Of a stretch of 64,000 nucleotides of DNA, positions 1-8,552 are shown piece by piece. The stretch is from Nocardioides glacieisoli (lineage in GTDB: Bacteria; Actinomycetota; Actinomycetes; Propionibacteriales; Nocardioidaceae), in contig NZ_SDWS01000009.1 in assembly GCF_004137245.1 (NCBI RefSeq), positions 120,971 through 184,970 on the forward strand. The letters run 5' to 3'. A program made the position numbers and the translations under genes. A model generated the notes under the pieces. It was given only the letters and a program-made list of their open reading frames with translations, made no database searches and was not told the DNA's origin. Numbering within the stretch: the first letter of the stretch is position 1; each line of letters begins with the position of its first letter.

Positions 1-645
1 GACGCCGAAGTTGCCGATCGAGGTGAGGCCCGCCCACAGGTCGTCGGGAGCGACGCGCCACCGCCATGCCCGGGAGCCGGCACGGGTCACCGCGAGACCG
101 GCTTCGCTCAGGATGCCCGCGAGCCCGTCGGGCGAACGCTCGAAGTCGCGGTCCTCGGGGAGTCGGGGCGACGGCGGGCGGGCGGCGTCCGCCTCGTCGA
201 GCAGGCCGTTCCACATGACCGCCTGCGGTGGCGGCACGCGGCCCCAGATGGTCGTCCGCACGACTCCGCCGGGTGCGGCGACCCGCGCCAGCTCCTGCGC
301 CCCGGCGCGCGGGTGGTCGACGTGGTTGAGCACGAAGCTCGCGGTCACCACGTCGAAGCCGTCGTCGGCGAAGGGCAGGTCGGGGAGCCCGCCGACCACG
401 ACGTCCTCGCTCGATCCGAGGAACGACTCCGCCAGCGCGGCCATCTCCGGGTCGGGCTCGACCCCCATCGCGTCGAGGCCCGCCTCGCGCGCCGCGGCCA
501 CGAGCGTGCCGGTGCCGCAGCCGACGTCGAGCAGGCGAGCCTGCGAGGGCAGGTCGTCGAGGAGAGCAGGCACTGCCCCGGCGCAGAGTCCCGCGAAGCT
601 GCGCGCGTAGGTGCCCGCCACGTCCGTCCAGAGTGCTTCAGCCAC
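1..645 (-). CDS. Class I SAM-dependent methyltransferase (partial, 3' end outside window)
   Basis: The frame is open for 215 codons from a GTG at 645 to base 1, so the C-terminus lies outside the window. Near residues 38-48 it reads LLDVGCGTGTL, the glycine-rich SAM-binding motif I, followed by an acidic VEPDPEM segment after the second strand and a hydrophobic VVTASFVLNHV strand (motif IV region). This is the Methyltransf_11/25-like fold that methylates small molecules. The substrate cannot be told. It is transcribed away from the rest of the block and the next gene on the same strand ends about 45 bases downstream of its start on the map, so it may be last in a short operon. The start is chosen because it is the first in-frame start before the conserved region. 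Confidence 0.8.
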   Translation of the reverse strand, partial: MAEALWTDVAGTYARSFAGLCAGAVPALLDDLPSQARLLDVGCGTGTLVAAAREAGLDAMGVEPDPEMAALAESFLGSSEDVVVGGLPDLPFADDGFDVVTASFVLNHVDHPRAGAQELARVAAPGGVVRTTIWGRVPPPQAVMWNGLLDEADAARPPSPRLPEDRDFERSPDGLAGILSEAGLAVTRAGSRAWRWRVAPDDLWAGLTSIGNFGV

Positions 646-671
646 GGGGCGTGACCCTACGGCCCGGCCGG

Positions 672-1547
672 TCACCGCAGGCGGATCGCCCCGTCCGCCG
701 CGACGACCGTCACCGCCGGCGCGCAGTCGAGCTCGGCCCGGCAGACCACCAGCGCGCGCCGCCCCGACTCGGACCGGCGCACGGCGTCCGTCGCGCCGTC
801 ACGGCGCGAGGAGTCCAGGAGGTAGGCCCAGCCTCCGCCGGCCACGGGCGCCGCCTGCAGCACGACGTCGTACTGGGTGATCGCGACGAACCGCGGCGGG
901 TCGGGCTCCTCGTCGAGCGCGTCGGGCGGGTCGTCGATGGTCGTGACGTCGCCGTCCTCGTCGATCCGCACCGTCTCGCCGTTGCGGAGGACGGCGGCCG
1001 CGCCGGAGCCGTCGGCCACGAACGTGTCGATGCCCGGGAGCTCGACCACGACGTCCTCGAGGTGCAGCTCGCCGGCGGCGTACCAGACCACCGGCAGCGA
1101 GTTCGCCTCCTTCCGCACCTCCGGCGCGGGCGGGATCGAGGCCCACCACTGCCAGCCGGCGGCGAGCACCGCCAGCACCAGCACGCCGACCGCGACGCGC
1201 ACCGCGCCCCGTCGACGACGGGCACCGCGCCGCGCCTCGGCCCGGGCGAACCAGTCCTCCGGGCCGTCGTGCGGATCGTAGGGACGTACGCCATGGGGTG
1301 CGGGCTGGCCGGTCGGCGGCAGGGCGGCTCGCTCCCGGATCTCCGCCCAGAGCGTCACGTCGACGTCCTCGTCGCGGGAGCGTCGCGGCCACGACGATCG
1401 CCTGCCCAGAAGCGCCTCGGCGACGGCGAGGCGCGCTTCGTCGGCGGCGACGCCCTCGTCCTCGAGGCCGCCGACCATGTCGGGCCAGCGCGCGTAGACG
1501 TACGTCGCGAAGTCCGTCCGCTCTCCCGTGCCCGCCTCCCTGCTCAC
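672..1547 (-). CDS. Single-pass membrane protein of unknown function
   Basis: 291 residues. An acidic cytoplasmic N-terminal part (about 1-110) is followed by an arginine-rich stretch and one membrane helix at about residues 114-133, then an extracytoplasmic domain of about 155 residues containing two cysteines (RALVVCRAELDCAPAV) that could form a disulfide. This topology recalls the companion or anti-sigma proteins that sit next to SigE-type sigma factors in Nocardioides, and the N-terminus (FATYVYARWPDMV) looks like the first helix of such regions, but no sigma factor gene is adjacent. I do not recognise a family with confidence. It probably follows gcvT and the small gene at 1585-1839 on the same strand. 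Confidence 0.6.
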   Translation of the reverse strand: MSREAGTGERTDFATYVYARWPDMVGGLEDEGVAADEARLAVAEALLGRRSSWPRRSRDEDVDVTLWAEIRERAALPPTGQPAPHGVRPYDPHDGPEDWFARAEARRGARRRRGAVRVAVGVLVLAVLAAGWQWWASIPPAPEVRKEANSLPVVWYAAGELHLEDVVVELPGIDTFVADGSGAAAVLRNGETVRIDEDGDVTTIDDPPDALDEEPDPPRFVAITQYDVVLQAAPVAGGGWAYLLDSSRRDGATDAVRRSESGRRALVVCRAELDCAPAVTVVAADGAIRLR

Positions 1548-1584
1548 CTGGATGCTTCGGAGCAGTGGTCGACCGCGGATGGAT

Positions 1585-1839
1585 TCAGGCGCTGAGCGAC
1601 ATCGGTCCGTAGACCTGCCGCTCGTGCTCGAACAACGTCACGGCGGCCACGCCGTGCTCGGCGAGGTCGGCCCAGATCTCGCCCACCCACGACTCCGCGT
1701 CGCCCTGGTTGCCGAAGCGCTGGTCGGCGTACTGCGCCACCTCGACCGGCTCGCCGGCGGCGTCCTCGAGGCGCCACCACCACGGCCGCTCGGAGGCCGA
1801 CGGCTGGCGGAAGGTCGGCGGCTGGCCGGGCATCATCAC
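1585..1839 (-). CDS. Small conserved hypothetical protein (84 aa)
   Basis: 84 residues with a tryptophan-rich RPWWWRLEDAAG segment near residue 18 and a C-terminal VTLFEHERQVYGPMSL strand. The first ATG overlaps the gcvT stop codon (ATGA), so it is translationally coupled to gcvT; two further ATG codons follow immediately, and either could serve as start. No signal peptide, membrane helix or known motif is visible. Coding potential is supported by the coupling and by the actinobacterial amino acid composition. Function unknown. Confidence 0.6.
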   Translation of the reverse strand: MMMPGQPPTFRQPSASERPWWWRLEDAAGEPVEVAQYADQRFGNQGDAESWVGEIWADLAEHGVAAVTLFEHERQVYGPMSLSA

Positions 1840-2966
1840 GACTCCCGGACCGAGGTGTCGACGAAGGGCGGCTTGACCAGCTGGAAGATCTCACGCCGGC
1901 CGCGGATGTCGACGCCGACCTGGGCGTCCTCCGCGACCATCGTCGGGATCAGCGCCATGCCGATGCCCTTCTTGAGCGTCGGGGAGAACGTGCCGGAGGT
2001 GATGTCGGCAAGGGGTACGTCGTGGGTGAGCGTCACGCCCATCCCGGGGCGCGGGATGCCGCGGCCGACCGCGACCAGGCCGCGCAGGCGGCGCTTCGGC
2101 CCCTCCTCCTTGACCCGGGTGACGGCGTCGCGTCCCCAGAAGGCGTCCTTCTTCCAGCCGACCGCCCACGAGAGCCCGGCCTCGACCGGGTTGGTGGCGA
2201 GGCTGATGTCCTGGCCGTGGAGCGGGTAGCCCATCTCGGTGCGCAGCGTGTCGCGCGCGCCGAGGCCGGCAGCAGTGATGCCCCACTCCTCGCCGGCCGC
2301 CATCAACTGGTCCCACAGCTCGCCGGCCGTGTCGTTGACGACGACCAGCTCGTAGCCCCGCTCGCCGGTGTAGCCGGTGCGGCACACCACCACCCCGACG
2401 CCGGAGTCACCGAGCTCGGCCTCGACGAAGGACATGTAGTCGTGGCCGGTCGGCAGGCCGACCTTCTCGAGGACCTCGTCGGAGCGGGTGCCCTGGACGG
2501 CCAGCACGGCGTAGTCGTCGTGGTGGTCGACGACCTTGACGCCCTCGGGCGCCTGCTCACGGAGCCGGCGGACGACCTCGGCGGTGTTCGCCGCGTTGGG
2601 GATGAGCAGCACGTGCTCGTCGTCGTGCCAGTAGGCGATGAGGTCGTCGACGATGCCGCCCGACTCGTCGAGGCAGAGGGTGTACTGCGCCTTGCCCGGC
2701 GCGATCTTGGCGAGGTCGTTGGAGAGCGTCGCGTTGACGAAGTCGGCGGCACCCGGACCCGACACCATCGCCTTGCCGAGGTGGCTCACGTCGAAGATCC
2801 CGACGGCCTCGCGGACCGCCGTGTGCTCCTTGACCACGCCGGTCGCATACTCCAGCGGCATCGACCATCCGCCGAACTCGGCGAACTTCGCTCCGAGGGC
2901 CTCGTGACGGTCGTGGAGGGGCGACTGCTTGAGCGGTTCTGACGAGACTTCGGCCATGTCGCGCAA
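1836..2966 (-). CDS. gcvT: Aminomethyltransferase (glycine cleavage system T protein)
   Basis: 376 residues, the normal length for GcvT. It transfers the methylene group from the aminomethyl-lipoyl H protein to tetrahydrofolate and releases ammonia. Recognisable segments in order: SPLHDRHEALGAKFAEFGGW at the N-terminus, VGIFDVSHLGK, CRTGYTGERGYEL in the folate-binding domain, and GLGARDTLRTEMGYPLHG (conserved Asp-Arg region). The C-terminal barrel ends with the VDIRGR segment. Residue 4 is also a methionine (2957) and may be the true start. The gene is divergent from pepA with only 38 bases between them, so there is no room for a glycine riboswitch. It lies close to lpdA, lipB and lipA, whose products serve the same lipoate-dependent complexes. 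Confidence 0.95.
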   Translation of the reverse strand: MRDMAEVSSEPLKQSPLHDRHEALGAKFAEFGGWSMPLEYATGVVKEHTAVREAVGIFDVSHLGKAMVSGPGAADFVNATLSNDLAKIAPGKAQYTLCLDESGGIVDDLIAYWHDDEHVLLIPNAANTAEVVRRLREQAPEGVKVVDHHDDYAVLAVQGTRSDEVLEKVGLPTGHDYMSFVEAELGDSGVGVVVCRTGYTGERGYELVVVNDTAGELWDQLMAAGEEWGITAAGLGARDTLRTEMGYPLHGQDISLATNPVEAGLSWAVGWKKDAFWGRDAVTRVKEEGPKRRLRGLVAVGRGIPRPGMGVTLTHDVPLADITSGTFSPTLKKGIGMALIPTMVAEDAQVGVDIRGRREIFQLVKPPFVDTSVRES

Positions 2967-3004
2967 CCTACCGCAGCGCTCCGACCCTTCCCGTCTCCCC
3001 TAAC

Positions 3005-4519
3005 ATGCCCCGGGTGACCTCGTACTCCCTGCGCAGTGCCAGCCCCGCCAAGACCCGCGCCGACGCCGTCGTCGTGGGCGTCGTCGCGGGTGACAAGGGG
3101 CCCCGGCTCTGCGACGCGGCGGAGGACGTGAGCAAGGCCTACGGCAGGCGGCTGCGTCCGTTCCTCTCCACGATGGGCGTCACCGGCAAGGCCGGTGAGG
3201 CGGTCAAGGCGCCGAGCCGCGACGAGGTCAACGCTCCCCTGCTCGTCTTCGTGGGCCTCGGTCCCGACCCGACCGACCCGATCGCCGTACGACGTGCCGC
3301 GGGCGTCGCCGCGCGCAGCGTGCCCAACGCCGCGTCGGTCGCCCTCGCCCTGCCGAGCGAGACGCCCGAGCTGGTCGCCGCCGTGGTCGAGGGACACCGG
3401 CTCGGCGGCTACGCCTTCACGGCGTACAAGAGCGCGAAGACCGAGACCACCGAGCCCGCCGACGTTGTCGTGCTGACCGGCATCGCCCGGCGCAGCGAGG
3501 CGACCGAGGCCCTCGAGCGCGCGGAGGTGCTGGCCGACGCCGTCGCGATGACGCGCGACTGGGTCAACATGCCGCCGAAGGACTGCACTCCCCCGCTGCT
3601 GGCCGACCTCGTGGTGGCCGCGCACAAGGAGGTCACCAAGGGCCGCGGCGCACCGAAGGTGAAGCTCGAGGTCTTCGACCACGAGCAGCTCGCCGAGATG
3701 GGCTGCGGCGGCATCCTCAGCGTCGGCGACTCCAGCGAGTCGCCCTCACGCCTCGTCCGGCTCACCTGGGCGCCGAAGGGCGCCACGGCCCACCTCGCGC
3801 TCGTCGGCAAGGGCGTCACCTTCGACTCCGGCGGCCTGACGATCAAGCCGTCGTCGAGCATGGTCAACATGAAGGGCGACATGGCCGGCGCCGCCAGCGT
3901 CGTGGCCGCCACGCTGGCGATCGCCCGCCTCGGCCTGCCCGTCAAGGTGACGGCGTACGCCCCGATGGCGGAGAACATGGTCTCGGCCACCTCGACGCGC
4001 CCCGGCGACGTGATCACGATGCACAACGGCACGACGGTCGAGATCGCCAACACCGACGCCGAGGGCCGGATGCTGCTCGGCGACGCGCTCTCGATGGCCG
4101 TCGAGGACGCGCCCGACGTCGTCATCGACATCGCGACCCTCACCGGCCACATGCAGCTCGCGCTCGGCGACAAGGTCGGCGCCGTGATGGGCACCGACGA
4201 CGAGGTGGCCGCCGTCCTCGCGGCCGGTGTCGCGGCCGGCGAGCAGCACTGGCGGATGCCCATCCCGGAGGAGATGAAGGAGCGGATCACCAGCTCCAAG
4301 GTCGCCGACCTGCTCCAGCACGACTGGGTGCGCTGGGGCGGCGGGCTCTACGCCTCGGCGTTCCTGCGCGAGTTCACCGGCGGGCTGCCGTGGGCGCACC
4401 TCGACATCGCCGGCAAGGAGATGAACCTCGGCGGCCCCTACGGCCACGTGCCGAGCGGCGCGACCGGCTTCGGCGTCACGACCCTGGTGCAGCTGGCCCG
4501 GGGCCTCGCCGAGGCCTAG
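3005..4519 (+). CDS. pepA: Leucyl aminopeptidase (M17 family)
   Basis: 504 residues. A zinc- or manganese-dependent exopeptidase that removes N-terminal amino acids, with an N-terminal macro-like domain and a C-terminal catalytic domain. The family signature NTDAEGRMLLGDA begins near residue 348 and the metal-ligand segment GKGVTFDSGGLTIKPS lies near residue 270; both metal-binding regions and the catalytic Lys and Arg are intact. A GTG four codons inside (3014) gives VTSYSLRS and is an alternative start. Its stop codon overlaps the stop of the convergent small gene at 4516-4875. Confidence 0.95.
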   Translation: MPRVTSYSLRSASPAKTRADAVVVGVVAGDKGPRLCDAAEDVSKAYGRRLRPFLSTMGVTGKAGEAVKAPSRDEVNAPLLVFVGLGPDPTDPIAVRRAAGVAARSVPNAASVALALPSETPELVAAVVEGHRLGGYAFTAYKSAKTETTEPADVVVLTGIARRSEATEALERAEVLADAVAMTRDWVNMPPKDCTPPLLADLVVAAHKEVTKGRGAPKVKLEVFDHEQLAEMGCGGILSVGDSSESPSRLVRLTWAPKGATAHLALVGKGVTFDSGGLTIKPSSSMVNMKGDMAGAASVVAATLAIARLGLPVKVTAYAPMAENMVSATSTRPGDVITMHNGTTVEIANTDAEGRMLLGDALSMAVEDAPDVVIDIATLTGHMQLALGDKVGAVMGTDDEVAAVLAAGVAAGEQHWRMPIPEEMKERITSSKVADLLQHDWVRWGGGLYASAFLREFTGGLPWAHLDIAGKEMNLGGPYGHVPSGATGFGVTTLVQLARGLAEA

Positions 4520-4875
4520 ATCCCCTGGGCCTTCTTGCGGGCGTTGTAGTCGCGCATCCGCTGCGGCACGCCGACCACGGCGGCGTCGTACGACGGCACG
4601 CGGTGGCGGTTGGCGAAGTCGTGGGCCCACTTCACGCTGGGCACTCGACGCCGCGTCCACTCGCCGTCGTGCGCGACCAGCAGGAGGGTCACGTCGCTGA
4701 CGGCCGTCCGCGGCTCGACGAACCCCTCGACGCCCTGCTTGGTCGAGACGAACTTCTCGAGGTGCCGGACGTCCTCGGAGTCGGAGGCGCGCACAGTGGT
4801 GGAGCCGGTGCGCGCGGCGTCCCGTGCAGGACGGCTCACGCGTCGCCGTCGACGGAATCGGTCGAACATGCCCAT
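4516..4875 (-). CDS. Conserved hypothetical protein next to lpdA
   Basis: About 119 residues from the ATG at 4875 (other starts in frame at 4884 and 4869). Very basic N-terminus (FDRFRRRRRVSR) followed by a globular part ending in MRDYNARKKAQGI. Proteins of this type are a conserved actinobacterial neighbour of lpdA, and are sometimes labelled oxidoreductase in databases, but I see no nucleotide-binding motif that would justify that name. Convergent with pepA, with the two stop codons interlocked, and divergent from lpdA. Confidence 0.65.
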   Translation of the reverse strand: MGMFDRFRRRRRVSRPARDAARTGSTTVRASDSEDVRHLEKFVSTKQGVEGFVEPRTAVSDVTLLLVAHDGEWTRRRVPSVKWAHDFANRHRVPSYDAAVVGVPQRMRDYNARKKAQGI

Positions 4876-4991
4876 GGCGGACATTCTGCCGGGACGCCCC
4901 TCACGCCGCCCAGCGAACAAGTGCAAAGATGGGCGAGCCGGCAGGTCTTCGGGGCCGGCACGACCGATGAGATCGTGTGGAGGGAAAGTCT

Positions 4992-6368
4992 GTGGCGGAC
5001 GCTGAGTTCGACGTCCTCGTCCTCGGGGCAGGCTCCGGCGGCTACGCCTGTGCGCTGCGAGCAGCCCAGCTGGGACTGAAGGTCGGGCTGGTCGAGAAGG
5101 GCAACCTCGGTGGCACCTGCCTCCACGTGGGATGCATCCCGACGAAGGCCCTGCTCCACGCCGCGGAGGTCGCCGACTCGGCCCGCGAGGCCGCGCAGTT
5201 CGGCGTCAACGCCACCCTCGAGGGCGTCGACATGCCCGGCGTCAACGCCTACAAGGACAAGGTCGTCGAGCGGCTCTTCAAGGGCCTGACCGGCCTGATC
5301 AAGTCCCGCGGCATCACCGTCATCGAGGGCACCGGCACCCTCACCGGCCCGCGCACCGTCACGGTCGACGGCACCGAGCACACCGGCACCCACGTGGTGC
5401 TCGCCTCCGGCTCCTACAGCCGTACGCTCCCGGGCCTCGAGGTCGACGGCACGCGCGTCATGACCTCCGAGCACGCCCTGCGCCTCGATCACGTCCCCGC
5501 CTCGGCGATCGTGCTGGGCGGCGGCGTCATCGGCTGCGAGTTCGCCAGCGTCTGGAAGTCCTTCGGCGCCGACGTCACGATCATCGAGGCCCTCCCGAGG
5601 CTCGTCGCCGGAGAGGACGAGGCGTCGTCCAAGGCGCTCGAGCGCGCGTTCCGCAAGCGCAGGATCAGCTTCCTCACCGGCACGCCCTTCCAGAGCGTGA
5701 AGACCACCGACACCGGCGTCGCCGTGACGGTCGAGGGCGGCGACGTGATCGAGGCCGAGGTGCTCCTCGTCGCCGTCGGACGCGGACCGTCCACCGACGG
5801 CCTCGGCTACGCCGAGCGGGGCATCGCGATGGAGCGCGGCTTCGTGCTCGCCGACGAGCGCTGCCGCACCAACGTCGAGGGCGTGTACGCCGTCGGCGAC
5901 ATCGTCCCCGGCCTGCAGCTGGCGCACCGAGGCTTCCAGCAGGGCATCTTCGTCGCCGAGGACATCGCGGGCCTCGACCCGCGCCCGGTGGACGAGGCCG
6001 GCATCCCGCGGGTGACGTACTCCCACCCCGAGGTCGCCTCGGTCGGCCTCGACGAGGCACGCGCCCGCGAGCTGCACGGCGACGACGTCACCACGATCAC
6101 CTACGACCTCGGCGGCAACGGCAAGAGCCAGATCCTCCAGACCCAGGGCTTCGTGAAGCTCGTCGGCCTGAAGGAGGGCCCGGTGCTCGGCGTCCACATG
6201 GTGGGAGACCGGGTCGGCGAGCTCATCGGCGAGGCGCAGCTGATCTACAACTGGGAGGCGCACGCCGAGGACGTCGCTCCTCTGGTGCACGCCCACCCGA
6301 CGCAGAACGAGGCGCTCGGCGAGGCCCACCTGGCCCTGGCCGGCAAGCCGCTGCACGCCCACTCCTGA
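4992..6368 (+). CDS. lpdA: Dihydrolipoamide dehydrogenase (E3)
   Basis: 458 residues. Flavoprotein that reoxidises dihydrolipoamide of the 2-oxoacid dehydrogenase complexes and of the glycine cleavage H protein using NAD+. N-terminal FAD site [12 protein letters not shown], redox-active disulfide [13 protein letters not shown] (the two Cys near residues 44 and 49), NAD-binding [12 protein letters not shown] near residue 170, and the C-terminal catalytic His-Glu pair in [13 protein letters not shown]. The GTG at 4992 is preceded by GGAGGGAAAG at suitable spacing. It is followed after 41 bases by the E2 gene, so the pair is probably co-transcribed. Confidence 0.95.
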   Translation: MADAEFDVLVLGAGSGGYACALRAAQLGLKVGLVEKGNLGGTCLHVGCIPTKALLHAAEVADSAREAAQFGVNATLEGVDMPGVNAYKDKVVERLFKGLTGLIKSRGITVIEGTGTLTGPRTVTVDGTEHTGTHVVLASGSYSRTLPGLEVDGTRVMTSEHALRLDHVPASAIVLGGGVIGCEFASVWKSFGADVTIIEALPRLVAGEDEASSKALERAFRKRRISFLTGTPFQSVKTTDTGVAVTVEGGDVIEAEVLLVAVGRGPSTDGLGYAERGIAMERGFVLADERCRTNVEGVYAVGDIVPGLQLAHRGFQQGIFVAEDIAGLDPRPVDEAGIPRVTYSHPEVASVGLDEARARELHGDDVTTITYDLGGNGKSQILQTQGFVKLVGLKEGPVLGVHMVGDRVGELIGEAQLIYNWEAHAEDVAPLVHAHPTQNEALGEAHLALAGKPLHAHS

Positions 6369-6409
6369 ACGTCCACATCTCAGAAACCATCCGCGAGCGA
6401 AGGAACCAC

Positions 6410-8347
6410 ATGGCCTCCGAAGTCACCCTCCCTGCACTCGGCGAGTCCGTCACCGAGGGCACCGTCACCCGCTGGCTCAAGCAGGTCGGTGACACGGTTG
6501 CCGTCGACGAGCCGCTGCTGGAGGTCTCCACCGACAAGGTCGACACCGAGATCCCCTCCCCCGTCGCCGGCACCCTGCTCGAGATCAAGGCCAACGAGGA
6601 CGACACCGTCGAGGTGGGCGCTGTCCTGGGCGTCATCGGCGAGGAGGGCGAGTCCGCGGGCGACGCCACCGAGTCCGCCGAGCCCGAGGCCCAGCCGAAG
6701 GACGACGAGGAGTCGGAGAAGAAGGCCGAGCAGGAGGAGCAGGTGGCCGAGGAGACCGGCGACCTGCCGGCCGGCGACGAGACCCCCGAGTCCGAGAAGG
6801 ACGACGCCCCCGCGCAGGAGGAGCCGGCTGCCGAGAAGGCCGCCGACTCCGGTTCCTCGGGTGGCTCCGGCGGCGGCTCCGGCACGTCGGTGACGCTCCC
6901 CGCGCTCGGCGAGTCCGTCACCGAGGGCACGGTCACCCGCTGGCTGAAGCAGGTCGGCGACGAGGTGGCGGTCGACGAGCCGCTGCTGGAGGTCTCCACC
7001 GACAAGGTCGACACCGAGATCCCCTCCCCCGTCGCGGGCACCCTGCTCGAGATCAAGGCCGAGGAGGACGAGACCGTCGAGGTGGGCGCCGAGCTCGCCA
7101 TCATCGGCTCCGGCGACGACGCTCCCGCGAAGGCCGAGCCCGAGGCCCAGCCGAAGGACGAGGAGCAGGCGGAGAAGAAGGCCGAGCAGGAGGAGGAGAT
7201 CGCCGAGGAGACCGGCGAGCTGCCCCCCGGCGACGAGACGCCTGAGGCCGAGAAGCAGAGCGAGCCGGAGCCCGAGCCCGAGCCGAAGGAGGAGGCCAAG
7301 CCCCAGGCCGAGCCCGCCACCCAGGCCACGCAGGCGACCGAGCCCGACCGGACGGAGTCGGCTCCGGCCGCACCGGCCGGTGGGGAGGGCGGCGGCCGCG
7401 ACCAGACGGCCTACGTCACCCCGCTGGTGCGGAAGATGGCCGACCAGCACGGCGTGGACCTCGGCTCGCTGACCGGCACCGGGGTCGGTGGCCGGATCCG
7501 CAAGCAGGACGTCCTCGACGCCGCTGCCGCCGCGAAGGAGGCCGCCGCGCCGGCCCCCGCCGCTGCCGCAGCACCCGCCGCCGCCGCGGGCGCTCCGCCG
7601 GCCGCCGCCGCTCCGACGTCGGCCTCGCCGTCGCCGCTGCGGGGCACCACAGAGCCGCTCTCGCGCCTGCGCAAGGTCATCGCCTCCCGGATGGTCGAGT
7701 CGCTGCGGCAGTCCGCCCAGCTGACGCAGGTCATGGAGGTCGACGTCACGGCGATCGCACGCCTGCGGGAGGCGTCGAAGAACGACTTCCTGGCGCGCGA
7801 GGGCGTGAAGCTGACCTACCTGCCGTTCTTCGCGAAGGCGGCGATCGACGCGCTCAAGCTGCACCCCAAGCTCAACGCGGCGATCGACACCGACAAGGGC
7901 GAGGTGACCTACTTCGACCGCGAGAACATCGCGTTCGCCGTGGACACCGAGAAGGGCCTGCTGACACCGGTCGTCAAGGAGGCCGGCGACCTCTCCATCG
8001 CCGGGTTGGCGAAGAAGATCGCCGACGTCGCCGAGCGCACCCGCACCAACAAGATCACCCCCGACGAGCTGTCGGGCGGCACCTTCACGATCACCAACCT
8101 CGGCAGCTTCGGGGCGCTCTTCGACACCCCGATCATCAACACGCCGCAGGTCGCGATCCTCGGTCCGGGTGCCGTGGTCAAGCGGCCCGTCGTGATCGAC
8201 GACCCCAACCTGGGCGAGACGATCGCGGTGCGCCACATGGTCCACCTGTCGCTGACCTACGACCACCGCCTGGTGGACGGCGCCGACGCCGGCCGCTTCC
8301 TCCAGGAGGTCAAGAAGCGCCTCGAGGCAGGGACGTTCGAGGTCTGA
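6410..8347 (+). CDS. sucB: 2-oxoacid dehydrogenase E2 (dihydrolipoamide acyltransferase) with two lipoyl domains
   Basis: 645 residues. Lipoyl domain 1 (about 1-78), acidic Glu/Pro/Lys linker, lipoyl domain 2 (about 162-240), second acidic linker, peripheral subunit-binding domain around [16 protein letters not shown], Ala/Pro hinge, then the catalytic trimer-forming domain that ends with the active-site HRLVDG segment. Each lipoyl domain carries the lysine to be lipoylated in [12 protein letters not shown]. The two lipoyl modules and their acidic linkers are nearly identical, pointing to an internal tandem duplication kept similar by conversion. In actinobacteria this protein is annotated as SucB, but it serves as the shared E2 of the pyruvate and 2-oxoglutarate complexes; which one applies here cannot be read from the sequence. 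RBS AAGGAA precedes the ATG. Confidence 0.93.
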   Translation: MASEVTLPALGESVTEGTVTRWLKQVGDTVAVDEPLLEVSTDKVDTEIPSPVAGTLLEIKANEDDTVEVGAVLGVIGEEGESAGDATESAEPEAQPKDDEESEKKAEQEEQVAEETGDLPAGDETPESEKDDAPAQEEPAAEKAADSGSSGGSGGGSGTSVTLPALGESVTEGTVTRWLKQVGDEVAVDEPLLEVSTDKVDTEIPSPVAGTLLEIKAEEDETVEVGAELAIIGSGDDAPAKAEPEAQPKDEEQAEKKAEQEEEIAEETGELPPGDETPEAEKQSEPEPEPEPKEEAKPQAEPATQATQATEPDRTESAPAAPAGGEGGGRDQTAYVTPLVRKMADQHGVDLGSLTGTGVGGRIRKQDVLDAAAAAKEAAAPAPAAAAAPAAAAGAPPAAAAPTSASPSPLRGTTEPLSRLRKVIASRMVESLRQSAQLTQVMEVDVTAIARLREASKNDFLAREGVKLTYLPFFAKAAIDALKLHPKLNAAIDTDKGEVTYFDRENIAFAVDTEKGLLTPVVKEAGDLSIAGLAKKIADVAERTRTNKITPDELSGGTFTITNLGSFGALFDTPIINTPQVAILGPGAVVKRPVVIDDPNLGETIAVRHMVHLSLTYDHRLVDGADAGRFLQEVKKRLEAGTFEV

Positions 8348-8365
8348 CCTCTGCCCCAGCCCGTA

Positions 8366-8400
8366 CGACGCCCCGGCCGCCCCGCGCAGCCGGGGCGTCG
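8366..8400 (+). terminator. Hairpin terminator after sucB
   Basis: Perfect 12-base inverted repeat (CGACGCCCCGGC at 8366-8377 and its complement at 8389-8400) with an 11-base loop, 18 bases after the E2 stop codon. There is no T-run, as is common in high-GC actinobacteria, so termination efficiency is uncertain. Confidence 0.6.
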
Positions 8401-8430
8401 CGGTGTCCGGATCCGCTCCCTCACCCCGTA

Positions 8431-8485
8431 GTCCGCATCAGACTTCTGGTCCCGTGCTCGTCCTGGGAAGAACTCTGATGCGGAC
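8431..8485. promoter_or_regulatory. Inverted repeat upstream of the fused ABC exporter
   Basis: Perfect 12-base arms GTCCGCATCAGA (8431-8442) and TCTGATGCGGAC (8474-8485), extended inward by four more pairs (TTCT/AGAA) after one mismatch. It ends 67 bases before the GTG of the exporter gene. Either a large operator for an unknown regulator or a structured leader; no regulator gene is adjacent. Confidence 0.45.
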
Positions 8486-8552
8486 CATCCCGGCGGCGGC
8501 CGGGGAAAACCGGGCGCGCACTGTCCGTCCCACCACCTAGCCTGAAGTCACC

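Noticed and set aside
2967..3004. Possible glycine riboswitch upstream of gcvT.
   Set aside because: Only 38 bases separate gcvT and pepA starts, too short for any glycine aptamer.
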